Origin: Acidobacteriaceae bacterium
Lineage (GTDB): Bacteria > Acidobacteriota > Terriglobia > Terriglobales > Acidobacteriaceae
Direction: 5' to 3'
NCBI GenBank assembly: GCA_025361625.1
Contig: JANYKL010000043.1
Location: 1-64,000 of the forward strand
DNA: 64,000 nt
Position numbers and translations under genes: made by a program
Shown: piece after piece, positions 35,976 to 45,601 of the stretch
Layout of the letters: the number at the start of each line of letters is the position of its first letter
How positions within the stretch are numbered: the first letter of the stretch is position 1
Notes under the pieces: generated by a model
The model's database searches: none
Told to the model about the DNA's origin: nothing
Seen by the model: only the letters and a program-made list of their open reading frames with translations

Positions 35976-37877
35976 GTGAATTCAACCATTAAAACGGTAA
36001 TCTTTTGGGCCGTCATCGTAATCTCGGCCTTTTTACTATGGCAAGTTGTCCGGACCGGCAGCAATGGTCCAAAGGACAAGGAAATCGGTTTCTCTGAATT
36101 CCTCGCTAATGTGGACCAGAGCAACGTCCACGACGTGGTATTCATCGGGCAGGAAGTCCGCGGCAAATTAAAGACTCCCGACGCGCCGTTCCACACGATC
36201 GCTCCCGCCAACTTTCCCGACATGTATAAGGCGCTGCGCGACAAGGGCGTGAACTATAGCGTGAAAGACATCAGCAACGGGAGTTGGCCAAGCTGGATTC
36301 TGAATCTTGCGCCACTCGTCCTTCTTGGCGCGCTGTGGTTCTTCATGATCCGGCAGATGCAGACTGGCGGCAACAAAGCCCTTTCATTCGGCAAGAGCCG
36401 CGCCCGCCTGCTCTCGATGCAGCAGAAGAAAATCACGTTCAAAGATGTTGCCGGCGTTGATGAGGCGAAAGAAGAGCTGCGCGAAATTATCGAATTTCTG
36501 CGCGAAGCCCAAAAGTTCCAGAAGCTTGGCGGACGCATACCGAAGGGCGTGCTTCTCGTCGGGCCTCCCGGAACTGGTAAAACTTTGCTGGCGCGCGCTG
36601 TGGCGGGCGAAGCAAACGTACCTTTCTTCTCGATCTCAGGGTCGGATTTCGTTGAAATGTTTGTCGGCGTAGGCGCGAGCCGGGTTCGCGACCTTTTCGA
36701 ACAGGGAAAGAAAAACGCTCCCTGCATCATCTTTATCGACGAAATCGACGCGGTTGGACGCCACCGCGGCGCTGGCTTGGGTGGTGGACACGACGAGCGT
36801 GAGCAGACATTGAATCAACTTCTGGTTGAGATGGATGGTTTCGAATCGAACGATGGCGTGATCCTGATGGCGGCGACAAACCGTCCCGACGTGCTTGATC
36901 CCGCGCTTCTGCGGCCAGGGCGTTTTGACCGGCGCGTAGTTGTAAATCGTCCGGACGTCCGGGGACGCGAGGAAATTCTTCGTGTGCATACCCGGAAAAT
37001 TCCGCTTGCCGATGACGTCGATCTTCAGGTGCTGGCGCGCGGCACGCCGGGCTTCTCGGGCGCTGACCTCGCCAACATGGTGAATGAAGCGGCTCTCGCG
37101 GCTGCGCGGCAGAATCGTAAAGCTGTTTTGCAATACGACTTCGAAGTCGCCAAAGATAAAGTGCTGATGGGCGTAGAACGCAAGTCGCTTCTTCTTACGG
37201 ACGAGGAGAAGAAGAATACCGCTTACCACGAAGCGGGGCACGCCCTCGTCGCGGCGAAGTTGCCGCATGCGGATCCGGTCCATAAAGTCACGATCATTCC
37301 GCGTGGCATGGCTCTTGGATTGACCATGCAGTTGCCGGTCGACGACCGTCACAACTACTACAAGAATTACCTCGACACTCAAATTGCAATTCTCATGGGC
37401 GGCAGGATTGCGGAAGAGATATTCCTCAATCAGATGTCTACCGGCGCTGGCAACGATATCGAACGCGCAACCGAACTTGCCCGCAAGATGGTTTGCGAAT
37501 GGGGCATGAGCAATCTTGGACCTCTGACCTTCGGCAAGAAAGAAGAGCAGATTTTTCTGGGACGCGAAATCGCCCAGCATCGCGACTATTCTGAAGCGAC
37601 CGCGATCCAGATCGACGAAGAAGTCAGAAAGATGGTCAGTACCGGTTATGCCACGGCGAAAGGGATTCTCTCGGAAAATCGCGAGATCCTGGAAAATATC
37701 GCAAAGGCGTTGATCGAGCGGGAAGTGCTTGATGCCGTGGAGATTAAACTGCTGGTCGACGGGCAAGACTTGCCTCCGATCAAACCGCTTCCGGCAAAGT
37801 CGGATGATGGAGTGCAGCAGGTAATCAAGCCGGAGAGGTCTCCAGCAAAAGGCGGCGAGCGACCGGCAACGGCATAG
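35976..37877 (+). CDS. ftsH: ATP-dependent zinc metalloprotease FtsH
   Basis: 633 residues. Two membrane helices (about 6-24 and 107-126, [18 protein letters not shown]) flank a periplasmic domain. The AAA domain has Walker A GPPGTGKT (196-203), Walker [12 protein letters not shown], and the pore motif [19 protein letters not shown]; the second region of homology is [11 protein letters not shown]. The protease zinc site is HEAGH (418-422) with the third ligand in the later IERATELAR region. It degrades membrane and short-lived cytoplasmic proteins, including LpxC in many Gram-negatives, and lpxC lies 5 kb away. The start is GTG at 35976 after GAGGAG. A terminator follows at 37983. Confidence 0.97.
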   Translation: MNSTIKTVIFWAVIVISAFLLWQVVRTGSNGPKDKEIGFSEFLANVDQSNVHDVVFIGQEVRGKLKTPDAPFHTIAPANFPDMYKALRDKGVNYSVKDISNGSWPSWILNLAPLVLLGALWFFMIRQMQTGGNKALSFGKSRARLLSMQQKKITFKDVAGVDEAKEELREIIEFLREAQKFQKLGGRIPKGVLLVGPPGTGKTLLARAVAGEANVPFFSISGSDFVEMFVGVGASRVRDLFEQGKKNAPCIIFIDEIDAVGRHRGAGLGGGHDEREQTLNQLLVEMDGFESNDGVILMAATNRPDVLDPALLRPGRFDRRVVVNRPDVRGREEILRVHTRKIPLADDVDLQVLARGTPGFSGADLANMVNEAALAAARQNRKAVLQYDFEVAKDKVLMGVERKSLLLTDEEKKNTAYHEAGHALVAAKLPHADPVHKVTIIPRGMALGLTMQLPVDDRHNYYKNYLDTQIAILMGGRIAEEIFLNQMSTGAGNDIERATELARKMVCEWGMSNLGPLTFGKKEEQIFLGREIAQHRDYSEATAIQIDEEVRKMVSTGYATAKGILSENREILENIAKALIEREVLDAVEIKLLVDGQDLPPIKPLPAKSDDGVQQVIKPERSPAKGGERPATA

Positions 37878-37977
37878 GTTGTCGGTGGAGATTCTGTTCA
37901 CCGCGTCTCATCGAAGGTGTACCTCGCGTACCTACGACGAGAAAAACTGCCGGCGGGAAGTCGGGGCTCGGTCCACG

Positions 37978-39297
37978 CTACGAAGACGGCCTTAGGGCCG
38001 TCTTTTTTCTTGATGCCGACTCTATCGCAACCATCGCGAGAATAACGAAGAAGGGGTCGACCGGACGCCGGTAATACACTTCCGGGCTCGTAACGTAGTA
38101 AATCAGCGGAAAGACAAAGAGCATGATGGCGTAGGGCAGGGCCGTAGCACGGTCGGTGCGCCAAGCTCTCCACAGGCCGAACAATGCAAAAATAGTCAGG
38201 GTTGAGCAGAAGAGAATATTCGGTGGATCCAACGGTTCCTGTTTCAGGTATTCACGGTCGAGACTCCAGTATCCCGTCCACAGAAAGACCGCTCGCCGTA
38301 GCGAAGTCCAAACGTACCAGGCAGGGTTGACGCGAATGAAATCGACGGCCTCGCGTTTCTTTTGATCCATATAGTCGAGTTCGCCGAGTCGCTTGAAGTC
38401 ATTCCATTCGCGGTCGTTGTGCCACGGGCCGAGTTGATATTGGCCCCAATAGTCACCCTCGCCTCTCGTGCCGAGCTTCAGCACCAACCCCATGTTGTCG
38501 CGAAAAGGAATGAAGCGGTGGAAGACTTCGTAATTGCGAATAAACCAAGGCGCGATCAGGACAAGGAACACAGCTGCCGCCACGGCATGCTTCAACAACC
38601 ACAGTTTTCTGCGCCTCTTTTTGCGCCTCGACCTCTGCCAGATAATCCAGGCGACGAGAAATGGCAGCACGATCAGAACCGCTGAACTGGTTAAGGCAGC
38701 CAAGGCCCAGAGCAGTCCATAGGCCGCCCACTTCCATAGACGGTCGTCTTCTTCAAGTTGCAACGTTAAAAGAAACAACAGTGATAACAGCAGGGTGGAG
38801 AGCCATGTTTCCCAGATGCGTTCCACCGGAAAGTAAATTCCATACGGACAAATTGCCCAGGCCCAAGCTGACCACTTGGCGATGCGATCGCCGAATCCCA
38901 TCCGGGCGACGAAAAAAACGGGGATACAAACCAGAGCCGACATCAGAGCATTCAACGAGAGCAACACAATCGCTGACGCGGTGGTGTAGACGCCAAACAT
39001 CTTGAAAACGCCTGCGATCAGGTAGGGATAGATGGGGGTCATCCAGGCGGTGGGGCCAGTATTCTCAAATAGAGGACTTGAAAACCCTCGCCCTTCGGCA
39101 ATCGACGCCCCGATTTTCCCTGCTTCGTATCCAAAGTGCCAGTGGTTGCGCTCGGGGCTGAGCTGCTCGGGAAGCAGGAAATACATCACCACCAGACGAA
39201 TGGCGAGAGCAACGAGGACGATCAGTATTAATTTGGATACCGAAGTTCTTGCTCGTGAATCATCAGTGCCTGCAGCCGGATTTGAGGAAGGCGTCAA
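37978..39297 (-). CDS. Polytopic GT39-like glycosyltransferase
   Basis: 439 residues with about nine membrane helices. The N-terminal periplasmic loop contains SPERNHWHFGYEAGKIGASI, GRGFSSPLFENTGPTAWMTP and IYPYLIAGVFKMFGVYT, a layout typical of the mannosyltransferase-like GT39/ArnT relatives found in many soil bacteria. A basic cytoplasmic loop (RSRRKKRRRKLWLLKH) lies near residue 230. The substrate is unknown. Its last codons overlap the ftsH terminator on the opposite strand, so both genes share 3' sequence. Confidence 0.75.
   Translation of the reverse strand: MTPSSNPAAGTDDSRARTSVSKLILIVLVALAIRLVVMYFLLPEQLSPERNHWHFGYEAGKIGASIAEGRGFSSPLFENTGPTAWMTPIYPYLIAGVFKMFGVYTTASAIVLLSLNALMSALVCIPVFFVARMGFGDRIAKWSAWAWAICPYGIYFPVERIWETWLSTLLLSLLFLLTLQLEEDDRLWKWAAYGLLWALAALTSSAVLIVLPFLVAWIIWQRSRRKKRRRKLWLLKHAVAAAVFLVLIAPWFIRNYEVFHRFIPFRDNMGLVLKLGTRGEGDYWGQYQLGPWHNDREWNDFKRLGELDYMDQKKREAVDFIRVNPAWYVWTSLRRAVFLWTGYWSLDREYLKQEPLDPPNILFCSTLTIFALFGLWRAWRTDRATALPYAIMLFVFPLIYYVTSPEVYYRRPVDPFFVILAMVAIESASRKKTALRPSS
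37983..38008 (+). terminator. Rho-independent terminator of ftsH, inside the convergent gene's 3' end
   Basis: aagacggcc (37983-37991) pairs with ggccgtctt (37996-38004) over nine bases with loop ttag, then a run of T to 38008. The minus-strand coding sequence ends at 37978, so the stem is also translated from the other strand. Confidence 0.85.
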
Positions 39298-39451
39298 AGG
39301 AGTGAGGGCTCGCCTGCGATGATCATAAAGCAGCGATCGATTTTTCTAGAACGCTTAGAGTTTTCCAAAAAAATGACTTTCAAGACGCGCCCTGACCCAG
39401 TCTAAGGCTTGCAGCAAGTCTGGGCTGCTCGTAGCATCTAATACACACCCC

Positions 39452-40690
39452 ATGCCCACGGTAGCGACTCGGCACGAACGCTCACACCTCGCCTTCGGAG
39501 AAATTTTCAGCTTCGCGTACGAGACATTCATGAGCAATAAAGTGAGGTTTGCGCTGACCGCCCTGGGCATGGTGATCGGCACCGCGTCCCTCATTCTAGT
39601 GACGACCATCGGGCTCACGGGGAAACAGTATCTTCTCAATCAGATTCAATCGATCGGGTCGAACTGGATTTATGCCGAATACGAAAGTGGCGGCGGGCGG
39701 ATCACCGAAACCGGAAACGACACGTTAACCATTCAAGACATGGAGGCAGTGCAACGCGAGGTCATCGGCATAGCGGCTGCGTCGCCGGTGCTTCCGCTTA
39801 ATGAGCGCGTGACGGTCGGGAATGGCAAAGAGCGCGACTTGCAGATCATGGGCGTGTATCCTCAGTACGAGCAGGTCCGCAACCTGATTATCTTGTCTGG
39901 ACGTTTTTTCGATGCACAGGATTCGCAGGCCCACAACAAGGTCGGAGTGGTCACGCCAAAACTAGCGATCGACCTGTACGGATCCGAAGACGGCGCATTG
40001 GGCAAAACGTTAAAACTAAGCGGCCTTCCTTTCACCATCATCGGGATTTTTCGTGAGCGGGTCGACACCTTCGGACAATCCGAAGTGACCGACAACACGA
40101 TGCTGATTCCATATACGGTGATCCGCTATTTTCAAGAGACGCCTTCCGTGAAGCAAATATTTTTCTCCGCCGCCGACGCATCGCTGGTCGTTCCTATTAC
40201 CGCAGAAGTGCAACGCGTGATTCAATCGCGCCATCGTCCGGAATCGGTGTACAGCGTGCGCAACCTCACGCAACTCGTCACGGTCGCGGACAAGACAGCA
40301 AGCGCCATGACTATGGTTTTGCTTGCGGTGTCGCTGGTTGTTCTGCTCGTGAGCGGGATCGGCATCATGAACATCATGCTGGCGACGGTGAGCGCGCGAA
40401 TTCGCGAGATTGGGATACGCAAGGCAATGGGGGCAACGAACCGCGAAATCCGTTATCAGTTTCTGGCTGAAGCCATTCTCATTTCGCTGATTGGCGGGGT
40501 GCTGGGCATCATCATTGGGCTGGCCATCCCGTTCTCGGTGCGTTTCTTCACGGACTATAGACTCCCCATTTCTGGCCTTTCGGCTTTCATCGCCATCGGC
40601 GTTTCATCGCTGGTCGGAGTTTTATTTGGGACGGTGCCGGCCATCCGCGCCTCGCAGCTTGATCCGGTCGAAAGCCTCCGTTACGAATAA
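39452..40690 (+). CDS. MacB/FtsX-type ABC transporter permease
   Basis: 412 residues. The layout is one N-terminal membrane helix (VRFALTALGMVIGTASLILV), a large periplasmic domain (about 60-280), and three C-terminal helices including MVLLAVSLVVLLVSGIGIMN and the coupling segment ARIREIGIRKAMGATNREIR, ending RASQLDPVESLRYE. This is the MacB-permease family, which works by mechanotransmission rather than pore transport. The cognate ATPase is not adjacent and nothing else in the window matches one, so it pairs with a subunit encoded elsewhere or is orphan. Confidence 0.9.
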   Translation: MPTVATRHERSHLAFGEIFSFAYETFMSNKVRFALTALGMVIGTASLILVTTIGLTGKQYLLNQIQSIGSNWIYAEYESGGGRITETGNDTLTIQDMEAVQREVIGIAAASPVLPLNERVTVGNGKERDLQIMGVYPQYEQVRNLIILSGRFFDAQDSQAHNKVGVVTPKLAIDLYGSEDGALGKTLKLSGLPFTIIGIFRERVDTFGQSEVTDNTMLIPYTVIRYFQETPSVKQIFFSAADASLVVPITAEVQRVIQSRHRPESVYSVRNLTQLVTVADKTASAMTMVLLAVSLVVLLVSGIGIMNIMLATVSARIREIGIRKAMGATNREIRYQFLAEAILISLIGGVLGIIIGLAIPFSVRFFTDYRLPISGLSAFIAIGVSSLVGVLFGTVPAIRASQLDPVESLRYE

Positions 40691-40777
40691 GTAGGGCCTT
40701 TTCGATAGCTGTCATGCCTACGCTCTGCAAAGAATGACAAAACCTCGCTCACAAAAGATCGTGCGATACTGTTTCCC

Positions 40778-41599
40778 ATGAATCTCAGGCTTGATTCCAA
40801 AGTTGCACTAATCACCGGAGGCTCGCGCGGCATCGGCGCGGCGGCGGTACGGGAATTTGTCGCTGCCGGTGCGAAGGTTGTTTTCAACTATCACTCAGCG
40901 CAGGCTCAAGCCGATGCTTTAGTACATGAGCTGGGCGAGGCGGGCTGCCGGGCCGTGAAGAGTGATCTTTCGACCACTGAAGCGGCGCGAGAGTTGGTGG
41001 CCGCCACGGTCGCAGCTTTCGGACGGATCGATATCCTGGTTGCGAACCACGGTATCTGGCCTCCCGCTGATGCTGCGATCGACAAGATGTCTGACGAGCA
41101 GTGGCACAAGACGATCGCGGTTAATCTTGATAGTGTTTTTGCTCTGATCAAGCATTCCGTCGGTCAGATGAAAAAACAGAGCGCTCTCTCGGCAAAGCCA
41201 TCTACGGGTGCCGAGCAGAAGAAGACGGATGCCCTTCCAGCAGCAGGCCACATCGTACTGATCAGCTCGACTTCGGCCCAGAGGGGGGAGCCATTCCATT
41301 GCGATTATTCCGCGACCAAGGGAGCCTTGATCAGCATGGTAAAAGGGCTTTCTTCGGAGCTGGCACCTCACCGAATTTATGTGAACGCGGTGGCCCCAGG
41401 ATGGGTGGATACCGAGATGTCGGCCCCGGCGCTCAACGATCCGCCAACCCGCGACGAGATCTTCGGCTCGATTCCGCTCGGCCGGGTGGGAACCCCGGAG
41501 GAGATTGCCGGCCCGATTCTCTTTCTGTGCACGAAGTATGCAAGCTTTATTACCGGTGAAATTTTTAATGTGAATGGCGGAGCGGTGTTGGTCGGCTGA
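40778..41599 (+). CDS. Short-chain dehydrogenase/reductase
   Basis: 273 residues. The Rossmann motif is ITGGSRGIGAAAV; ILVANHG replaces NNAG; the catalytic Ser is in VLISSTSAQRG and Tyr-Lys in YSATKGALI; the tail ends ITGEIFNVNGGAVLVG. A Lys/Ser/Thr-rich insertion of about 25 residues (KKQSALSAKPSTGAEQKK) separates helix 4 from strand 5, making it longer than FabG. The substrate is unknown. It is monocistronic or the first gene before the LolA-like gene 66 bp downstream. Confidence 0.87.
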   Translation: MNLRLDSKVALITGGSRGIGAAAVREFVAAGAKVVFNYHSAQAQADALVHELGEAGCRAVKSDLSTTEAARELVAATVAAFGRIDILVANHGIWPPADAAIDKMSDEQWHKTIAVNLDSVFALIKHSVGQMKKQSALSAKPSTGAEQKKTDALPAAGHIVLISSTSAQRGEPFHCDYSATKGALISMVKGLSSELAPHRIYVNAVAPGWVDTEMSAPALNDPPTRDEIFGSIPLGRVGTPEEIAGPILFLCTKYASFITGEIFNVNGGAVLVG

Positions 41600-41665
41600 A
41601 TCGGGCGGATGCCGTGCGCGTTCGGTACAGCTAAAATTCGCTTTGACGCTTCTAAGTTATTATCC

Positions 41666-42610
41666 ATGTTCCGTTTAACGCTCATTTTTTTGTGGTGCGC
41701 CCTCTTCGGAGCCGCGGCGCAGAACCCACCTGCTCCTTCCGCAAGCCCCACAAGCCCCGCGAATCCAACGAACCCGGCCAGCGGTGCTGTGCCTGTCAAT
41801 CAGTCCGAGAACGCTAATCAGTCCGAGAACGTCAATCAGTCCGAGAACGCTAAGAAAGCTCGCGCGCTCCTCGACCAGGCAATTCAGGCGCTGGGAGGCC
41901 AGGCGTACCTCACCTACCAGAGCAAAGGTGAAACAGGGCGTTATTATCCGCTGTTTCATGGGCGCACCGAGAGCAGCGGAATTCCCTACAACTTCTTCCA
42001 GAAATATCCGGACAAAGACCGCTTTGAGGTCGTGCACCAACGAAACATTTTTCTTCTTTACGGGACAGTCAGCGACGTCAAGGTCAAAAACAAATCTGAC
42101 ATCGTCTTAATTCACAACGGAGACAAGGGATACGAGATCACCTATAAGGGAACTGCAGCGCAAGATCCGATTGATCTCGATAAGTATCTTCGCCGGCGGT
42201 CGCACTCGGTTGATTGGCTGTTTCGCAAGTGGATGCAGGATCCTGAGGTTGCATTGTTTTACGATGGGGCTTCGGTTGTGGACAGCAAAGAGACGGAGGG
42301 GGTGACGCTGCTCAACCGCCAGAATGATTCGGTCACCGTGAACCTGGACCAGAACACTCACTATCCAATCAAAATCAGCTATTCATGGCGGGATGCAAAC
42401 GATAAGCAGAAGAACACGGAAGAAGAAATTTACGACAATTACAAACTCGTGCAGGGAATCTGGACCGCGCATTCGATCACGCGCTATTACAACGGTGAGA
42501 CATCATTGCAACGCTTTGTGGCGACAGCGGGCTACAACTTGAAACTACCTGATTCCGCGTTTGAAGCGGCGGTTACTTACGACCCGACGGCGCCACCCAA
42601 AAAGCGCTGA
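41666..42610 (+). CDS. Exported protein of LolA-like appearance
   Basis: 314 residues from ATG 41666. A signal peptide (RLTLIFLWCALFGAAAQ) is followed by a Pro/Ser/Asn-rich spacer that includes three tandem hexapeptides NQSENA/NQSENV/NQSENA encoded by near-identical 18-bp repeats. The rest begins AKKARALLDQAIQALGGQAY and is beta-rich with D-x-V-K-N-K-S and HYPIKISYSWRDANDKQ, a layout like outer-membrane lipoprotein-sorting (LolA) domains, which bind acyl chains. I infer that fold; no key residue proves it. It is a typical large paralogous family of acidobacteria (from memory). Confidence 0.65.
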   Translation: MFRLTLIFLWCALFGAAAQNPPAPSASPTSPANPTNPASGAVPVNQSENANQSENVNQSENAKKARALLDQAIQALGGQAYLTYQSKGETGRYYPLFHGRTESSGIPYNFFQKYPDKDRFEVVHQRNIFLLYGTVSDVKVKNKSDIVLIHNGDKGYEITYKGTAAQDPIDLDKYLRRRSHSVDWLFRKWMQDPEVALFYDGASVVDSKETEGVTLLNRQNDSVTVNLDQNTHYPIKISYSWRDANDKQKNTEEEIYDNYKLVQGIWTAHSITRYYNGETSLQRFVATAGYNLKLPDSAFEAAVTYDPTAPPKKR

Positions 42611-42741
42611 CAACTGCTTCAAAGTTAAGCAAAACCGGCAATATTCCGGCCATAATCTCTAGGGGTTTACCCTTCTAGTTACCCTCACGAAGTCGATGAT
42701 GAATAAGAGGTTAACGACGGACTTCCGTTTTATTGCATCAC

Positions 42742-42763
42742 ACTGTGGCTAAAGCGCCACAGT
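42742..42763 (+). promoter_or_regulatory. Perfect 8-bp hairpin in the lpxC leader
   Basis: actgtggc (42742-42749) and gccacagt (42756-42763) with a six-base loop, 57 bp before the lpxC start. No T tract follows, so it is not a terminator. It may be a leader structure. Confidence 0.4.
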
Positions 42764-42819
42764 CGCGTCGTCCCGCATAGCGGTAAGCTAGTAGATAGCA
42801 AACGACTTACCTACATCCA

Positions 42820-43719
42820 TTGACGCAGGAGCAAACAATCCGTTCCGCGGTGACCTGTTCTGGAATCGGTCTCCACAGCGGAGCTCCCGTCAGCCTTCGC
42901 ATCCTGCCCGCTCCTGCCGGCACCGGCATCGTCTTTCATCGTTCCGATTTGGAAGGCTTCGCGGTTGAGGCGAGCGGCCGCAATGTGGCTCGTGTCAGCT
43001 ATGCCACGAGTTTGATGAAGAAGGGCGTCCTCATCTCGACGACCGAGCACCTGCTATCGGCCTTCACGGGCGTTGGCATCGACAATGCAATTGTCGAACT
43101 GGATAATCTTGAACTCCCGATCCTCGATGGCAGCGCCCAGCCTTTTGTCGAAATGATTCAGAAGGCGGGAATCCGAAAGCAGCGCAAAGCTCGCACCTAT
43201 TTGCGCATTGTTCGCGAGATCGAATTGCGAGAGGGCGACAAGTTCATAGCTGTTTATCCCGCAGATACTTACACGGTTGCTTATTCCATTAATTTCCCTC
43301 ACCCGCTGATAGGGAAACAAAAATACAGTGTGCGGCTAACCAACGGAAGCTATGTCAAGGAGATTGCTTCGGCCCGGACGTTTGGCTTTCTGCATGAGGC
43401 CGATGCCATGCGCCAGCAAGGCTTGATCCGGGGCGCTTCAACCGATAACGCCATCGTGTTGAATCGGGAGGAAGTTCTCAATCCTCCGTTGCGCTTCGCG
43501 GACGAGTTCGTCCGACATAAGGTGTTAGACCTTATCGGAGACCTTGCGTTAATTGGCAAGCAAATTTTAGGTTCGGTGGTTGCTGACCGGGCCGGGCATG
43601 CCATGCACACAGCGCTCGTGTCGCGCATCTTGCGTGATCACTCTTACTGGGAAGAGACCACGATGGAGGAGATATCGGCAAGGCCGGAAGTTGCCTCAGG
43701 CGTGTCGCTGGGTGTCTAG
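42820..43719 (+). CDS. lpxC: UDP-3-O-acyl-N-acetylglucosamine deacetylase
   Basis: 299 residues. The start is a TTG: MTQEQTIRSAVTCSGIGLHS aligns with the usual LpxC N-terminus, and no other start fits. Zinc-site motifs are ISTTEHLLSAFTG (His) and FVRHKVLDLIGDLALIG (His, Asp), with the general-base region and SARTFGFLHEA. C-terminal AGHAMHTALVSRIL carries the last catalytic His. It performs the first committed step of lipid A synthesis. The rare start and the 8-bp hairpin in the leader suggest low, controlled translation. FtsH, which degrades LpxC in enterobacteria, is in the window. Confidence 0.95.
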   Translation: MTQEQTIRSAVTCSGIGLHSGAPVSLRILPAPAGTGIVFHRSDLEGFAVEASGRNVARVSYATSLMKKGVLISTTEHLLSAFTGVGIDNAIVELDNLELPILDGSAQPFVEMIQKAGIRKQRKARTYLRIVREIELREGDKFIAVYPADTYTVAYSINFPHPLIGKQKYSVRLTNGSYVKEIASARTFGFLHEADAMRQQGLIRGASTDNAIVLNREEVLNPPLRFADEFVRHKVLDLIGDLALIGKQILGSVVADRAGHAMHTALVSRILRDHSYWEETTMEEISARPEVASGVSLGV

Positions 43720-43758
43720 CGCCCGGGGGCGTGGTGTTCTAGCGAATCGCGCCTGGAA

Positions 43759-43965
43759 TTAGTTCGCATTTCGCGGATTTCGTTCTGCCATCAGCCGCTT
43801 TAACTCGGCCTCAGCCTCAGCCCTTATCAGATCGGCATAAGCGAATGCGCTTTGGCGGTGCTCTTCGCCTAGCGGCGAAAGGCGTACCTGCAAATAGGGC
43901 TGGTCTTGTTCCATGCGGCGCAGCATGTGCTGCGTTTTAGCAATTTTCTCTTCGAGAGTAATCAT
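43759..43965 (-). CDS. Small coiled-coil protein, unknown function
   Basis: 68 residues, almost wholly charged helix (MITLEEKIAKTQHMLRRMEQ, then YADLIRAEAEAELKRLMAER). An AGGAGG lies five bases before the ATG, the best Shine-Dalgarno in this region, which makes the gene credible. It is convergent with lpxC. No family recognised. Confidence 0.6.
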   Translation of the reverse strand: MITLEEKIAKTQHMLRRMEQDQPYLQVRLSPLGEEHRQSAFAYADLIRAEAEAELKRLMAERNPRNAN

Positions 43966-44099
43966 GATTCCTCCTGAGCGGGTGCTGGCTGGCGTAGAGA
44001 CACGTTGAGAGATAAGGGTGTCACATCAGGAGTGGGGCACAAGTCCCAAGATAGGTGCCCAACCAAGGCAAAGAGATGAGCGCAGGGCGGGGAGAACGA

Positions 44100-44816
44100 T
44101 TAAGTGAGAGTAGCGTAACCCTTTAGACGCGGCGGCATTTCGTCTTGCAGGCGATCGGTGAGCCACTTTTCGAGCTGGTATTGCGAGCTTTGCGAAACCT
44201 CGAGGAAGCGAATGCCAGCCTGGCCGGTTCCATCGGTCCACGCCACTTCGCATTTTAAATCGAGCGAAGTATTGATGGCGGGAAGGGTAAAACGAACTTG
44301 ACCTCGACTTTCTTTGGCTAGCTTGGTCAAGATACGGATGGCCATTCCGCCTTCACTGAGATTCGTTGCGATGGCGGTCAGGTCCTGGTCGGGCGGAACG
44401 CTGAGGCGAACCGGCATATCCACCGGATGGCGAAAGTATCGGCGGCGCTCGCGCACCATAAAATTCAAAGCTGCGTTAAAGCAGCGCGATGCTTGTAGAG
44501 TAGTGAGCGGCTTCTGGAGGACGAAGTTGGCTCCCGATTTGAATGCATCTTGGGTTGTCGTTTTTCCATTTACCACGGCGAAGGCGACAGACTTGCCATT
44601 GCTATGAGTCGCCCGGAGTCCCTGAAGCAGTTCGAAATCGTGCGGCAGATCGTCGCAGTCAACGATCACGGCATCGAATTTGCGCTTTGCCAAGAGGTCG
44701 TTCGAGCGCCTCTGATCGGCGCAGGTCTCGACGGTGACAGAAATTCTCTCCAATGCCGGGCGAAGCACGGTCAACAAGGCGGGATCACGGCTGATGAGAA
44801 GAGAATCTAAATTCAT
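44100..44816 (-). CDS. Receiver-like domain fused to PilZ
   Basis: 238 residues. Residues 1-120 look like a response-regulator receiver: SLLISRDPALLTVLRPALE, the phospho-acceptor region FDAVIVDCDDLPHD, and the conserved Lys in FVLQKPLTTLQ; only one of the two early acids is kept. Residues about 122-225 are a PilZ domain with the arginine motif RRRYFRHPVDMPV and NLSEGGMAIRI. It could join phosphorelay input to cyclic-di-GMP binding. No kinase gene is near. Confidence 0.8.
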   Translation of the reverse strand: MNLDSLLISRDPALLTVLRPALERISVTVETCADQRRSNDLLAKRKFDAVIVDCDDLPHDFELLQGLRATHSNGKSVAFAVVNGKTTTQDAFKSGANFVLQKPLTTLQASRCFNAALNFMVRERRRYFRHPVDMPVRLSVPPDQDLTAIATNLSEGGMAIRILTKLAKESRGQVRFTLPAINTSLDLKCEVAWTDGTGQAGIRFLEVSQSSQYQLEKWLTDRLQDEMPPRLKGYATLT

Positions 44817-44922
44817 GGCTGGGCTAATCCTAATGGCCTGGGAGAACTTGGAAAAGTAACCTAGGTACCGGGCTAATGGGTGCCCTAGTCAGCGGTAAAA
44901 CGAGGCGAAACCCTGCAATTTT

Positions 44923-45441
44923 ATGAGTGAACCCACCCATCCCGCCTGCCTCGCCTATCTGGCTTATCTATCGCTTGGCTCGAACCTCGGGGATCGCGCC
45001 TGCAATCTGAAATCTGCAATTTCTCAATTGCGGGCGGGCGGGAAGTTGAGGGCTGCATCGGAGTTTTACGAAACTCAGCCGGTAGAAGTCACGAATCAAC
45101 CCTGGTTTATAAACTGCGTGATCGCGCTTGAGACGGATAAGACGCCCGAACAATTACTCACCCTCGCGCTGAACATCGAGGCGGGCATGGGACGTGTGCG
45201 GCAATCCGACAAGGGGCCACGCACCATCGATATCGATATCGTGTTGTTCGGCGACGAGGTCGTCAGCGAACCCGGGTTGAGCATTCCGCACCCAGCCATG
45301 GCCGAGCGCCGCTTCGTTTTGCAGCCATTGGCTGAGATCGCTCCCGAGGCGTTCCATCCGATACTGAAGAAAACAGCGCGAGAACTTCTCGCGGCGTTGC
45401 CGGAGGGGCAAGACGTGCGGCGAGTTGATCGATCTTTGTAA
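44923..45441 (+). CDS. folK: 2-amino-4-hydroxy-6-hydroxymethyldihydropteridine pyrophosphokinase
   Basis: 172 residues. YLSLGSNLGDRACNL, FYETQPVEVTNQPWFINCV and the pyrophosphate-transfer motif GPRTIDIDIVLFGDEV with IPHPAMAERRFVLQPLAEI are all present and in order, as in HPPK. It makes the activated pterin for folate. Other folate genes (folP, folB) are absent here. An extra repeat (AYLAYLS) sits at the N-terminus before the family start; a start one or two codons on would also be possible. Confidence 0.93.
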   Translation: MSEPTHPACLAYLAYLSLGSNLGDRACNLKSAISQLRAGGKLRAASEFYETQPVEVTNQPWFINCVIALETDKTPEQLLTLALNIEAGMGRVRQSDKGPRTIDIDIVLFGDEVVSEPGLSIPHPAMAERRFVLQPLAEIAPEAFHPILKKTARELLAALPEGQDVRRVDRSL

Positions 45442-45601
45442 CGCTGATTACAAGGCCGATGAACGTTATGCACTTGGTTTCGTTAAACATAGAGCGTTCA
45501 TTTGGAAAAGTTAGAGCCGTCGAAATTTGACTGTTTTCAGCCCGCTGGGCTAGCCTCAAGGCCCAGACAGCATCATCAAGGTCACGGTTTCTTTTGCTTT
45601 T

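Noticed and set aside
36636-37901. Long minus-strand open frame (421 codons) opposite ftsH
   Set aside because: It is the antisense shadow of ftsH; composition is rich in His/Arg/Gln without domains, and ftsH is certain.
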